This document shows positions 51,301-63,902 of a DNA stretch of 64,000 nt, piece by piece. The first letter of the stretch is position 1. Every line of letters begins with the position of its first letter. This stretch comes from Lineus longissimus (Eukaryota; Nemertea; Pilidiophora; Heteronemertea; Lineidae): assembly GCF_910592395.1 (NCBI RefSeq), contig NC_088312.1:23381292-23445291 (forward strand). Direction: 5' to 3'. The notes below the pieces were generated by a model. It was not told the DNA's origin. It saw only the letters and a list, made by a program, of their open reading frames with translations, and did no database searches. The translations under genes and the position numbers were made by a program.

Positions 51301-53390
51301 GAACTAGTCCTTCTACTCTGCTTTGCATATGACTCGTCATCATCACGTGTTTTGCGCTCACTACACAAGTTAAGCCTGGCTGAACTCTGCTCCAATGATT
51401 TACCCGAGTCACTCCGCCGTCGCAGCACCTCAGACGTTGTTCTACTGCTTTCCTTTGTCGATTGCCGTCTATCCCTCTCACGATATTTTGATCGGATTTC
51501 TTTTGCTTTATCAAGAGTTCTTTGCAGTTTTGTCCGTTTCATAGGCGAGGCGTTTTCTGCGAGGCAAAAGCTCTTTTCAGAACTATGCACTGGGAGTGAT
51601 TTAATGCCTCCTATCTTGGAGGTGCTCCCCTCACCATCACCGTTGACGACCACACCATGAAACCCACTACCAGTGCTACACGACAGGTGCTCCTCATTCA
51701 CACTAGACTCCAGACATGTACCAACTTGTTGTGGATACGCTGGTTGCCCTCCTGGTGGAATGTATTGACGAACATCATTCAAGTGTCTTTGGAGGTTCCT
51801 GCAAAATAACATTATGTTGTTATAGTTGAGACTCTATGGAAAGACAGCTGAATCTGAACTGAGTAATGCAACCATCAACGATCAAAACCAAATCTGTGTC
51901 CACTTTTGCGCAGGATTCTTTCTCCCGTGAGAATGACACAGTCGGGGCTTGTGAGCCCTTGTGCATGCAACTATGGTTTGGTACCAATCGGGAATATTGG
52001 CCTACTTATTGACTTCATATTCAGGCAATTAATGAATCAACTTCCTAATCCAAATGAAGTGTGACAGAACATACCCTGGCAACTGGCCCATCATCATTAT
52101 TCAGCCAAATATGTTATTTCTATTCAAGTTGACCTCAAACATCATGACACCTTGCACTTATCAGCTCCAAGGATGTCTTGAATAGATGATGCCACTGTTT
52201 ACCTACCAGACTTGTTTCCTCAAGCGATGGATCTCCCTGTCCTTGCGGCCAACCTCGGCCTTAGCTGTCTGATACAGCGAAGAGATGTTCTTTTTGAGGC
52301 GGTCATTCTCTTCCTTGACGGAGGTCATCTCGACCAGTAACTGTTGGTTCTGGATCTCAAGAGTTGATGCGGCCGATAAGCACTGCTCATACATACTCTG
52401 GATCTGAATTGAAAGATAGGACTTAGTTAAAGTGATCATATCCAGGCCTTCTAGTTGTGACTCTGTCCTCATTCATAAATGTCCTCATTTTCATCACAGC
52501 TGGAGACATGTCGGGCTCAACTAGAACAGGACCAAGAGGAACAGGAAGTAGAGGGCATCGTTTTCACAGCCCACCTGACAAAACTTTTCCGGGGAATATC
52601 GCATGGCAGGAAATTAACTTCAACACTTTAACACTGAACAATGTGGTTATGACTAGCAGCCGGACTCACTTCAAACCATGATGCCACTGGTCTCCGAGTC
52701 CAAAGGTGGGCCCAGCCCTACATTACCTACCTCGTGACTCTTTCTCCTCCTCTTGGGGGTGAGGAATTCAGGGGCTAAGATTCCAGAGTAGATATCTACA
52801 GATTCCTCACTCACATTCGGTACAATAGGAGGACCAGTGCCCGGCGCACAAGGTTCACTCTCAACCTGAAATCAACATATGTGATTGAACATCAAGACGC
52901 ACCAGCTAAACAAAGAATAACTGTAGCAAGCAATTCTCATTTCTCATTTTAAATCAACAGTTTTGAGTAACGCTTCAAGGTGGCAGTATATTAGGCACAT
53001 TCAGCTCACTAGGTATAACCCAAAGTGAGACAGATTTTATTTTCCATCATTGCTGTAGACTGTAGTGTAGATCTTGTGGGCAATGCATTTTCATGAGATG
53101 ACATAATTTAGTTCCAAAGTAATACTTCTGGTGAAATTGAAAGTCTTAGTCTTATTTTAAAACTCTGGGTATACCTTCTTTTGATGGTCATCATTCGTCC
53201 CTTCAGTTTCTGCACAATTGTCACCATATGAGAACAACTCATCGTAGAGATCATTCGTGTCCTCGTTCACTATCTGGGGTGAGGCAATCGAGGTTGAGGC
53301 AGCTGGCTCTGCCATCTGGAGAGGAAGAGACACTTCTAGAACAGGTTTGTATGGCTGGGAACTGTGGAGGTCATCCCATACGTCATACAT
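45366..53390 (-). CDS. CASP8AP2: FLASH/CASP8AP2-like histone-mRNA processing factor
   Basis: A very large nuclear protein of about 2326 residues. Exons in gene order: 53390-53175 (start uncertain), 52865-52731, 52403-52207 and a single 6.4-kb exon 51798-45366. Assignment rests on the N-terminus: ESVDIYSGIL, then a coiled coil with LKKNISSLYQTAKAEV and RKDREI, closely like vertebrate FLASH, whose N-terminus binds LSM11 in U7 snRNP. A later EEGELSSDSEDEA motif also matches. The big exon encodes successive disordered regions: RS/RD-rich, Lys/Ser-rich, strongly acidic, a second RS-rich block, and a Ser/Lys-rich C-terminus with repeated SSSEN-type motifs. I see no SANT-like C-terminal domain of the kind described in vertebrates. 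The N-terminal ATG chosen (MYDVWDD) is the first in frame; an upstream exon is likely. Confidence 0.8.
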
Positions 53391-54025
53391 TGTTTTTTGA
53401 ATGGGAGGGTTTTCTTCCACATAGGCCTACTCATACTGGGAGTGGGATCAACACGGTCATCATACAGACCATTTCGCCCAGGCCAGGGCCTTTCGGCCAA
53501 GGAGGGGGCGGGGGAAGAGAGTCCACACAAGCTACTCATGTTTTTAACTTGGTGGGGTCTTAACTTGCCTTGGCATAGACACCAGTCTGCCAGATAGGCC
53601 TACAAGCCTAACAAGGGTCCTCGGACTCGGTTTAAAGTCTCATTCGAAGGACCGTCTCTGTCTGGCTGTGCTCGTGAAGAGCCAGGATTTTTTTCAAGGG
53701 TACCACCCTACTCTGAGAAAACCCAGGGTCAATATAGTATGTAAATTCATGTATTATGTGTATGTAGAACTTTGCACATACACGGTCACCGAGTCCGACT
53801 TCACCCACCAACAAATGTCAAAATCAATGAAAATGTACACGAGAAAATTTCTAAGTAAAAACAGGACAATTCACAATTATTCATCAATATATTGCTATCA
53901 TTTTGGGGTCAGTCAGTATATGAAGTAAAATCACACTGATTCAGTTGCAATTTGTCGATATTTATTAATCAATAACTCTATAATATTGATTTTATTCGAA
54001 TGAAAAACATCAAACGCAGACCGTT

Positions 54026-54037
54026 GCCGCCATTGCT
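54026..54037 (-). promoter_or_regulatory. YY1-like promoter element (FLASH-like gene)
   Basis: The minus strand reads AGCAATGGCGGC, close to the YY1 consensus that often sits just after start sites of animal housekeeping genes. It lies about 640 bp upstream of the first placed FLASH exon. Confidence 0.35.
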
Positions 54038-54959
54038 AAACTGATGGATCCGGTAGTTTCGGTCCCTGACCCTTTCGCCCCCAGTACGTCGTTTCGCTCC
54101 AAATCATCAGGTCGAAGGCCTTGTAGGCTCATTTCGTGCAGTGTCTGCTGAAAGGCTGTGATCTGACATCTTGAACATGGCTCCTGCAGTCCAGTCCCTT
54201 AATATTGAAAGGATGTTCCTGCGGTGGTTACATGTCCTACATGGCTCTTGCTACCTTCAGTTTGCTGGCCATGAGGATGTTGTCATGAGCCAATTTTTAT
54301 TCCAGGTTCATCAGACATTTAGCCAATGTCCTCATTCCGTCAAAGCCTCCCCTTAAGAAAAGTGTGTCTTAATTTCACCATGGTAAATCCACAATCTGCT
54401 AGGGATGACTGAGTTCTAAAGAAGATGACTTTTGCTAAGTAACAGCTACTTTTAATAGGCTGGTTACCCCAAGCTCAATTAGAAAGTTATCTGGGCATGG
54501 TGCCTTGGACTGACCTAACATCTCACTGTGCTCTAGACGACATGCACACCAGGGCCCAATGCCTTTAGACTGAGCTATCATCTCACCATGCTTGTGAAAA
54601 CAGGGACAACATGGCCGTCTCTTCTAGATCATACCGCAGGCACAAGTGCCCAGCTACCCTGACGAAAAAGATCTTGAATTCACCGTTGTAAAATCTGAAT
54701 TCAACATTAGCATGGTGAAATCAGAATTGTAACAGCTATTTTCATCAGCTTGGTTGTGACAGGGTCTAGGACGAGTGAAGCCGACTGGTAACTAATATTC
54801 AGATCTGGGACATTGTGACAGCTGCTGCCATATCAAATAATTGCTCGATATGAATTCAAACAGTTTTTTTGCCAATCGCTGATAAATGATCGAGATATTG
54901 ATTGCATGCTCGTGTCGATGTAGGCTACAGTAGAAATAAAAACGTGGAAAAGAGCATTC

Positions 54960-55169
54960 TTCATGAAAAGATTGATTGCATCCAGGGAGAATGGGGAATT
55001 AAGCAATTAACGTCCCTACCCGAAACCCCTACAGTGTAAAAATGATATGTATCAACAAGTGGCAGGACACAGACGTTTGGCCAACCTATCAGCATATGGG
55101 CTTGGCCCGGAGTCGAACCCGTGTCCTCTCGCAGCCTGAGCGAGAACCGTACCACAAGGCCAACGCGCC
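54960..55169 (-). mobile_element. tRNA-Pro-derived SINE
   Basis: The minus strand begins with a degenerate tRNA-Pro(AGG) (55169-55098): an A box TGGCCTTGTGG, an anticodon stem-loop CTCGC-TCAGGCT-GCGAG, and a B box GGTTCGACTCC. The acceptor stem no longer pairs. A tRNA-unrelated body of about 130 bp follows (about 55097-54960), as in SINEs. I see no flanking target duplication or clear A-tail. Confidence 0.6.
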
Positions 55170-55537
55170 GTTCTATCAACAACCTGTGTTACTAATGCAT
55201 TAATAAACAGGTGCCAGCACAGACGATTGGCCTGATGCGTTACGTTACGATACGATACGATACGTTAGTAAGACCTGATTTTGAGAGTGAATATCATTTT
55301 TGAATGAAGGAATATTTAGTCTAACACTCTCAATGAACCACATTGTGATGTGTTGCACATCATAAAACGCGCTATATAAGAACTCAATTTATAGAATTGA
55401 TTTTTACAACCCTTATTTTCATTTCGGGTATCGATCCTGAGGTGTTACCAGGTTACCGGTCGCATTATATGCACACCCTCAATCTATACATCACAAGGAG
55501 GCATCGCATGACGGCTTTGGAGGAAGGGTCTGAGGAA

Positions 55538-55545
55538 TATAAAAG
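55538..55545 (+). promoter_or_regulatory. TATA box of the NWD-like gene
   Basis: A perfect TATAAAAG. A transcript starting about 30 bp later would include a non-coding exon ending at a donor at 55672 (gcggag|gtaaaa), joined to the acceptor at 55790 just before the ATG. Confidence 0.5.
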
Positions 55546-55791
55546 CTGACGCAAAAGTTTGGCGAATTTTTATGATTTTTTTTTAAGAGGACAGGGACGC
55601 GGCACATCCACCAAGGACAAAGGCACATCCTGTGAACACAAATCTATCCCAAGGAGAAAGGTGTCTGCGGAGGTAAAACGTTTATAAAGCTTTGAATCGA
55701 ACTCTATTGTCATTAGCAGTTCATTAGAGGCAGTGTTACTCTCACAAACCCCACATACAGTGAGTGAACTTCACCCGTCTTATAATTCAGG

Positions 55792-58700
55792 ATGCTCTCG
55801 ACGGCCCGTACGACCACGGGACGGACCAGTCGGACAGCTGTCTCTCGGCGCAAGAGTGTCCCCGCCATATTCGTGGGACAGCAGGCCTTGGATCAACTAG
55901 CCCCACTCCCTCCCAAGACAGTCCGAGTCTATATCGCTTCAAACATAACTGGTAAGTTTAAAATTAGTACAGACGGAATTATTTCCATGCGATTTATCAT
56001 CACGGCATCAGTTCTAGAGCCGAGCTCATACTGAAAAATTGCTAAGGATCTATTCGAAGTTCGTGGAAATGTTACCCTTTGCCCGGTTCCAAGTTCCAAA
56101 GCAGTGATTCCACTGCAGTGTTTCCCGCTTTGGTCACCGCACACTTGGTTTCGCGGCGATTTAAATCGCACGAGTGCGACCGGATCGCGTAGAAGCAAAA
56201 TCAGTTGCCTCCTGCATGTGTATATCGTCTCCAACAGTGCGAGTTATGCCGCTCATATACTGTTGACCTCCACACTATAATTGAGGGAAAAGTACGGTCC
56301 CCAAATCGATGAGATTATTTTCGCGGTAACGCTATTGTTTCAACGAACATACAATGTTGGACTTCGTCTCCCAAAGTAGAGGCGGTCGATACACCGCTTA
56401 AATACCACCTGCCCGCCCCGGGGCGAGTTGAACTTCGGCGAGACTGAGGACCGACTGAAGGGAACACAAGAGGGAACACTAAATGAATAATAAGTTCCGT
56501 GTATGAATCAATATCATGAAAACATTATTGGCTTGGCCAACTCGTTTGGTCACACCCGACCTTTGGTCAGTGGGTATTTTGAATTACTCACCAGTATACA
56601 CGTTGGGGCTCCCGCAGAGGTTACCATGGAATCAGAAAACTTAATTCATCTTTTCAGAATTCCAGGACGAGAGAGATGCGGCCGTTGAACATGTCTACCC
56701 GGCTTTGAGGGAATACTGCAGAGAGAAACATGGCATCGAGTTTCAGGTAAAGGTTCATCCCCGACCTAAAAAATCATGGGATCATAAAGTTATAAACGTA
56801 AAGGTATAACTAAAATGACGTACATGTATTTTAGTTTCATTTGGAGCCAAAAGATTTTGTAGACTGTTATCATATCATTGATAGTTCTTGTCGGGGCGGA
56901 GATCAATTGTTGAGTATGAGCTAACTGGGAACATATGGAGAAGGAGGGATACAAACTGTACATGCTTTGCTATAACACAGCACGAAATACGTGTCACTAA
57001 TGGGTAAGCTTTATTAAGGTCCATTCAGAACGCTTTGATTAACATAAGACAGGTTTGAATGAGGGTCGAACCAGCCTACGTCTCAGTCATCTTACTTGGT
57101 GGTCGTTCGTTTCCTTTCCAGGCGGTTGATCTGCGCGTGTCTGTCTCCTCCCAGGCTCAACAAGAAGAGTTACCCCTCCATCTCTCCTTAAAGGAAATCA
57201 AGAAATGTCAAAAACTGTCAATCGGCCCAAGTTTCGTGGTGAGTTATGGGTCGGGGATGGTGCGGCATGATCAAAACTGTTTCCCCATCTAAGATATATA
57301 TGCCAATCAAGTGTAAATGTAGTAAATAACTTTGTAAATAAACGCTGAATGTCTTTGTTTAAAACCTGTCAGGCATTGTCTAGATTTAAAATGACATTTC
57401 AGTAGTAGGACTCACTGAACATGGCAGATGCAGAAACGAAAAATGTTATCCCATTACAAATCTCAAGGGCACTCTTAGGACCATCCTGAACCTCTTCGTG
57501 TATACCCATTTAAACGTAGCCGGGGTATATCTTGATACGATGCAAAAACCTTGGTGGTAAATGTGTCCCAGGACAAGAGATGTTAAAGATAGTCTGAATG
57601 GCCACTGGGGGCGCAAGCGTCTCACCCACGGACCATCATCTCATCCATGACATTGCCATGTGCTTAGACACCGACCGCTGAGCGAGAATGGATGATTCAA
57701 GTTTTCCTCCACTACGAATATTTCAATTCAACTTGCAGGGCTTCGTTGGTCAGAAGTATGGTAGCAGGTCCTTACCAGAGAAGATATCCCATGGTGACTA
57801 CGAGAGTCTTGAGCTGATGCTGACTGAGGCTGACAGGGATCTAGACTTGCTGCAGAGGTGGTACAAAGTAAGTAGCCACGCAGTGTCTTTTTATGTAGAT
57901 GTAGGCCTTTGTTATCTCATTTACGACGAAAGAGATTTTGAGTGAAGATTTTCCTCCATTCACTTTTAAATTTTACCAAGATCTTTTCGTCAAACAATGA
58001 AAAATGAACTGCTCGTCCACCAACCCAATATCATTCTGGTTTTGTTTCATGTCACAAACGCGTATGAATAGGGATATGATGCAAGGATTTCTTTCCTATT
58101 GTTAACCCTTGCTTTACTTGTCTCATTCAGAAAGATGAAAATCACGTTCCCAGCGTATACGTTCTCCATCCTCCCAACGAGAGCAACAACATCGCCAAGG
58201 ACGAAGCTCAGCAGAAGCTGAGGGCCCTGCTAGCGGAGGGAATCATGGCCTGCGTGGAAAAGGGGCTTATGCGCAACGACACTACTGACAAGTACCTACT
58301 ATCAGGTCCGGTAGGAGAAACTTCTCTCGCGGTTACACATACCGATTCACCTTGCACCTGGGAAGCGAACGACCCTGTCTGAGTGAGAAACAGGCTATGT
58401 ATACTGGGCTCTTCCCCTGAATAGGGACGAAGTCAGCTCGGCAAATAACCCCTTTGCACTTGATTGATGCCCACATGCAACAAAAAAGGTGGTTTCCAAA
58501 GCGTTAGTCAACTGGTGTCATCTTTCGTAGTATCAGTTTCACCATCTGTTCGTTACAGTTATCGAAGAGGAGATCAACCTTGGCCTTTCGATAGAGAAGC
58601 CGGATGACCACTGTCTTGTCTTCATCAGGAACATAGAAGATTTGGGGTTTAATCTTCGACACCACAAGGCGAGCAGGTAAACCTTTGTAGATTTGGGATT

Positions 58701-61700
58701 CACTTACATGTATATAAAACCTGCAACGCTTGTAGTGTAGACCCTGTATTTGTATCCGAGATCTCACTATGTACTTGACTCTAGAAACTTGACTTCTAGC
58801 ATGATAGGCCAACATGTCGGCCTACCCTTTGGCCACACCTGTAGCAAAGGTCGTCCACGGTCTTCCTCTACCTCCTGTGCTTAAAGCATGATTCACCGAC
58901 ATGTACCCTTTTGCCACATCTGTAGCAAAGGTCGTCCACGGTCTTCCTCTACCTCCTGTGCTTAAAGCATGATTGGCTGACATGTACCCTTTTGCCACAT
59001 CTGTAGCAAAGGTCGTCCACGGTCTTCCTCTACCTCCTGTGCTTAAAGCATGATTGGGCGACATGTACCCTTTTGCCACATCTGTAGCAAAGGTCGTCCA
59101 CGGTCTTCCTCTACCTCCTGTGCTTAAAGCATGATTGGCTGACATGTACCCTTTTGCCACATCTGTAGCAAAGGTCGTCCACAGTCTTCCTCACCTCCTA
59201 CGTTCTTGTGATACTGCCTCTATTTGCTTCAATGAAAGCTGCAAAGACTTCACTTCATTTTCTACGCATTTGCTGCAAGTCCTGGGGTCTACCAGGTCAT
59301 CGATTTTCGTCTGGGTTCCATCTATGGCTCGTTTGGTAAACACTGGTGGCTTGTTTCCTCCGTGTGAAAAATGAAATCAAAATGCCGTGCAAGTAAAAAG
59401 GGACATGCAGGAAACGGAATAATTGCCCAGTATAAGAGAATTTGGGTTACGACTTCCCTTTCAAACTGAACCTGTTGCTTGCCTTTGCTAGGTTTATCGA
59501 CCTGTTACCAGTGTCTGATGAAGGAACTATGCCAAGGGTCGACGAGGAATCCTTGAGACGATTAAAGGCAATGAACAACGGCAAGATACAAGAGCGGCTC
59601 TCTAATGACAACATCATACAGTAAGAAAAGTCAATGTAGCAATTTCAGATGATAACGGGATAACTCGGGCTGTTTTGTTAGGTTCAGGGGACCCTATTGA
59701 CCGGCAACCAGTCTCGCAGTAGGAACTCGGAAATAACACAAAAGTGCCTAAGGCTAGTCTTGAAAATTTGTGGCGCGGGACATGCCTTCCCAGTGGCATC
59801 ACACATCTTAACACTCAATGACAGCTGTGGAACTACGAATTCCGAGCTGATTGTGGTTAGGTACACTATTCAGAATGCAGTAGTGGTTCAACTCGCGGAA
59901 GGACCAGTACTGTTTAACTTCTGGCCGCTTGAACAAGACTTTCTCAACTAACATCGACCGTATTGGAGGAGCAACACATTTGCTTCAGATTCCGGGATGA
60001 CCTGACACAATGTAACTGACAGAACCAGTCCTGCTACTTTTCTAGTGCTTGCACATCGTACAGTGCCTGACGTTTCTTTGCAGAATGTTCGCCCGCTGGA
60101 GTAACGACGATGGCATAAACTGCCGTGACCACTCTCAGTACCTGAATAAATTCTGTGACATCTTTCAGAGCCTTATGAAGAACTTGATTGACAGAGGTAA
60201 ATTCCGTTAGTTATGTTAATGGTACCTTCGCCTGCACATCAAAGGGTTTCCATCAACGTAGTCATCTTCTTTTCTCTTCTTCTTCTTCCTCTCCTCTCCC
60301 TGTGGTCGGACGTTTTGAGATGCACGCTTTACAGTCGGTCCGTTTTCGGTAAAGAAGTCCGCGGCCCCAGAGACTTCCACCACAGGGTCCCAGAGCTATG
60401 TGGTCAGAGTTGTGTGGTCAGAGTTTGGCCAGCATTCCTCTCCATTTTCTTCAGGGGGGCAGGTATGATCAAGGTAGTCTGATCATTCGATAGTTCGATT
60501 ATGCCTCTTTGGTAAGGGAAGGGAGTATGAATGGAGAAGGAGGAAAACGATTGGTGGAAAAGCATAAGGGATTTAAGAGAACTTGCATGGGTATTCTAAC
60601 GAGTCTTTTACGGATTTTGAACGAACTGTAAATCTAGGTTGTTTTGGCATTTTTGTTTCATCGAATTGAATGCATTTCAAGACTTCTTGCCTTTTCTCCG
60701 GTTTTTCATATTCCATATTCTAGCTGTGGTCAAGATGAGAAGAATTACCAACCCACTGTCAGATACCATCCTAGACCACCTAACCTATTGCAAGGACATG
60801 TGCAAAGTGTTCCATGGTCGAATGGACTTGCTACAGAAGATACAGGAATACATCAACAATGACAACCGTCTGCCGCTGGTTATTCATGGTGCATGTGGCA
60901 ACGGGAAGACATCACTGGTTGCCAAGGCATTCAGCATGACGCCATCTTGGTGTAAAACTGTCCCAGATGTCATTGTCAGGTTCGCATCACATTTCAGTGG
61001 CTGTGTCAAGGAAATCTTACATAGTATTCTTGAACAGTTGGCTTTCTTAAGTTGTGCTGAGGACACCGTTGCGCCAGAAAACCACTCAGAATTGTGCCAA
61101 ATGTTCGTCAGGGAACTGTCAGTTGATGCCAAGAGGCCGCTTATTGTTTACATTGACGGATTGGACACACTGACTGGGTCGTCTGCACGCCGTCTTGAAT
61201 GGCTTCCGCCCAAACTTGGGAAAAATGTCAAACTTGTTCTCTCCACGAGTCCCGAGAACAACGCGGTTTTGAATGCGCTCATGCATCGCCTTGGCGTTGA
61301 TAAGAACTACATTGAAGTGCCAAAATTTACCAGCAAGGAAGCAATGGATGCAATGAGGTTTTATCTGATTAAACATGGTCGAACGGTCACCAATCATCAG
61401 GAGTTTGTGCTTGCAGATGCTCTGAAAGATGGCACATCACCGTTATTCATGAAGATGGTATATAACATAGTCTCAACGTGGCATTCCTTCACTAAAGTGG
61501 ACTCAAACCGCCTGCCGACTAGTCTCAAAATGGCCATTGACAGAATATTTGAGAACCTGGAGGAGAAGTACGAAACTAAAGTGATTGAACATGTGATCGG
61601 AACTATTGCGACATCTAACGGTGGTCTAGGTGAAACAGAGCTTGAGGATGTGCTGTCATTAGATGATGATCTGTTGAACATGACACACCAGCATCGCCTC

Positions 61701-63885
61701 CCTGTTGTGAGGAGGATCCAACAGAGTGTCCTTGCATCAATTTACGACGATGCAGCATTGCTATTCATGACGAAACACGTGGATAGCACGCACATCGTTT
61801 GCTGGAGTCACGCAGCATATGGGCAAATCGCGCGAGAACGATATCTAAAGCACGAGACTTTGAATACCTATTTGAATTGGAATGTTGCGGAGTATTTCAT
61901 CGGCACCTGGGGTGGAAAGGAAAAGCCCTTCGAACATGATGAAGCAATGGTTAGGAAGTTTCGCTTCACAAGCTCCAAGGCGAAGTCGGACAGAAAAGTT
62001 CCAAATCAACCTCTGTCCATTCAGAATAAGGATGGAAGCGTCCGGTACAACATTCGGAAGATGAGGTGTCTGCCACACCACCTGGCCTCAAGTGGCAAAA
62101 TGGATGATCTTGACCGACATGTCCTTTTCAATTACGAATTCCTGAAAAGCAAACTGACGTCGATGTCAATACAACATGTACTTGATGCCCTGATGTTGCG
62201 CGATTCAACGGAGACTCGTCTGCTCGCAGAGACTATCAAGATGGCAAAGGAAGCAATCAAAGAGAATATAGAAAGATTAGCCGTGGAGATATCAGGTCGT
62301 CTGCTTCCACTGTTTAGCACCAATAAGAGTGTCCACTTCTTGATTCGACAATGTGACTCCGAGGGTGCGAAAGAGAATGCTTTCATTCCGGTGTTACAAT
62401 GTTTCCAGTCGCCAGGGGGACCAATGCAGTACGCAGTCGACCCAGGGTTCGACCCAAAGGCGAACATCAGCTTTTCCTTAGCTAGAGCGTCATCAGAGGA
62501 GGAATTGGTCATTGCAAAACAGACAACGGACACTTGCTTGAAGATATGGAATGTCCACACAGGGGAGGCAAAGGCAGACATCACCATGACGGATGCACCT
62601 CTTTATAGCTTGCGCTACATGAACAGATTAATCCACGTCCTTGGTTGCGATGACGTGATCAGTATCTATAACGTCGTGGGGGGCAAACACATTGCAGATA
62701 TCAACATGGCAGAACACGGCAAGGTCAAGCACATGGTTGTCTCCAAGGACCATCTTGCTATCACAATTGACAAGGACGGCTTTGAAGGGCCCTTGGTTGT
62801 TGATATAGAAACTGGCCTCGTCGTTCAGAGATACAAATATCCCGTGAACGTCTGCGCATTTTCAGCAGACGGCAAGAATTTGTTGTGTGATTCAAAGGAC
62901 AAGGTTATCCTTCATGATATGATCAGCTTCGATGTCAAAAGAACCCTGTCTCTACCCGCAGGAGGACGTGCAAAGCAGTTGATCTTCCGCAAAAAGGAAC
63001 TCCAGGCTTTTGTGTCGTTGGAAGGTGACGACAGCCTCTCTGTCTACCATCTCGACTTCGTTGACAAGAAAGCGGACGGTACGCTTGTCTGTACCACAAA
63101 AGCGAATGTCAGCGACCTGAAGCTCGCGCCAAAAGAGGAAACCAAGTTGCTGTTCTTCAGCGGGCACGTCCTCTACGTGTTGGACAGAGACATCAAGGAG
63201 CAGCCCAAGGAGTTCTCCGAGTTGCCGGACAACTTAAACATCAACCCAAAGTCCACCTACAAAGATGCAGACTTTTCCTTTGATGACGAACTCTTGGTTG
63301 CACTACGGGATAGCTGCATTGTTGCTTGGATCATTGAAACAGGTGAGGACGACTCTATTCTTCCCAACATATTGCAGTTGCTGATTAAACCCGCCGAAGC
63401 CAGATTGTCGGAGAAAGCTGAACATCATTTACAGTGACGACTGTGCTCTCACGGGTGCCAGTCACTGAAACAAGCAAGTAGGCCACCTACTCCACGCAAA
63501 TCGACTTGCTTAAAGGTTTCAAAGAAATTCCCCTACAGCTCGAAGCCCCTTTACATGGCCCTGTCCATGCTCATGATTTAGATTGGCCTTTAGGTTCTCC
63601 AATATTCTGATAGTCTTACTGGCATGAATGGTAGTAGATGCTCGTTCTCCCAAGATGTGTACTTCCTCCACTAATGCTTTAAACCATCTTCTTCAGGTGT
63701 ATTGATCTGGACAATGAAGATGTCTATCTCCCTCTGCAAGGAGATCATAGTGTCCCGGACCCACAATCGCGTCATCTCCCTCTCTGGCACCAACAAGATC
63801 CAGGCGTGGAACCTGGACAGAGTCCATGAAGACATCGACAGACGCATTCGGATGCTGAGTGTAGCTGTCCAGGATGTACTCATCG
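55792..63885 (+). CDS. NWD1-like STAND ATPase (DUF4062-like, NACHT, WD), 3' partial
   Basis: A large cytosolic signalling ATPase; 1279 codons lie in the window and the gene continues past the right edge. Exons: 55792-55951, 56658-56746, 57122-57238, 57739-57867, 58131-58305, 58559-58676, 59492-59620, 60084-60196, 60724-63342 and 63697-63885. Residues about 43-165 form a DUF4062-like N-terminal domain (VRVYIASNITEFQDERDAA, AVDLR, SIGPSF, QKYG) as in NWD1/NWD2 and TEP1-like proteins. The NACHT module has a P-loop GACGNGKTS (399-407) and Walker B LIVYIDGLD (483-491). A winged-helix-like region follows, then degenerate beta-propeller blades (LKIWNVHTGEA, NKIQAWNLD). The usual DLRWG is DLRVS here. 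The large exon 9 carries the whole NACHT and half of the propeller. The start at 55792 follows a 3' splice site. Confidence 0.88.
58810..59200. repeat. 81-bp minisatellite in NWD-like intron 6
   Basis: Nearly five units of 81 bp with only a few substitutions. The period is divisible by three, so a 112-codon frame runs on the minus strand, but the array lies between exons 6 and 7 of the gene and has no start context. Confidence 0.92.
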
Positions 63886-63902
63886 GTGAGAACAAAGCTT
63901 CA

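Larger units (their letters stand above)
53391..55537. other. Spacer between FLASH-like and NWD-like genes
   Basis: About 2.1 kb without a supported coding gene. It contains a YY1-like element near 54030 and a tRNA-derived SINE at about 54960-55169. Short TACGA/TACGT repeats lie at 55233-55265. Confidence 0.45.

Noticed and set aside
54171-54356. A 61-codon frame upstream of the NWD gene
   Set aside because: It has no splice context or recognisable family and is short for its base composition.
60639-60723. An upstream extension of the NACHT exon beginning at a TTG
   Set aside because: There is no ATG and a clear 3' splice site at 60721-60723 joins the exon to the preceding one in phase.
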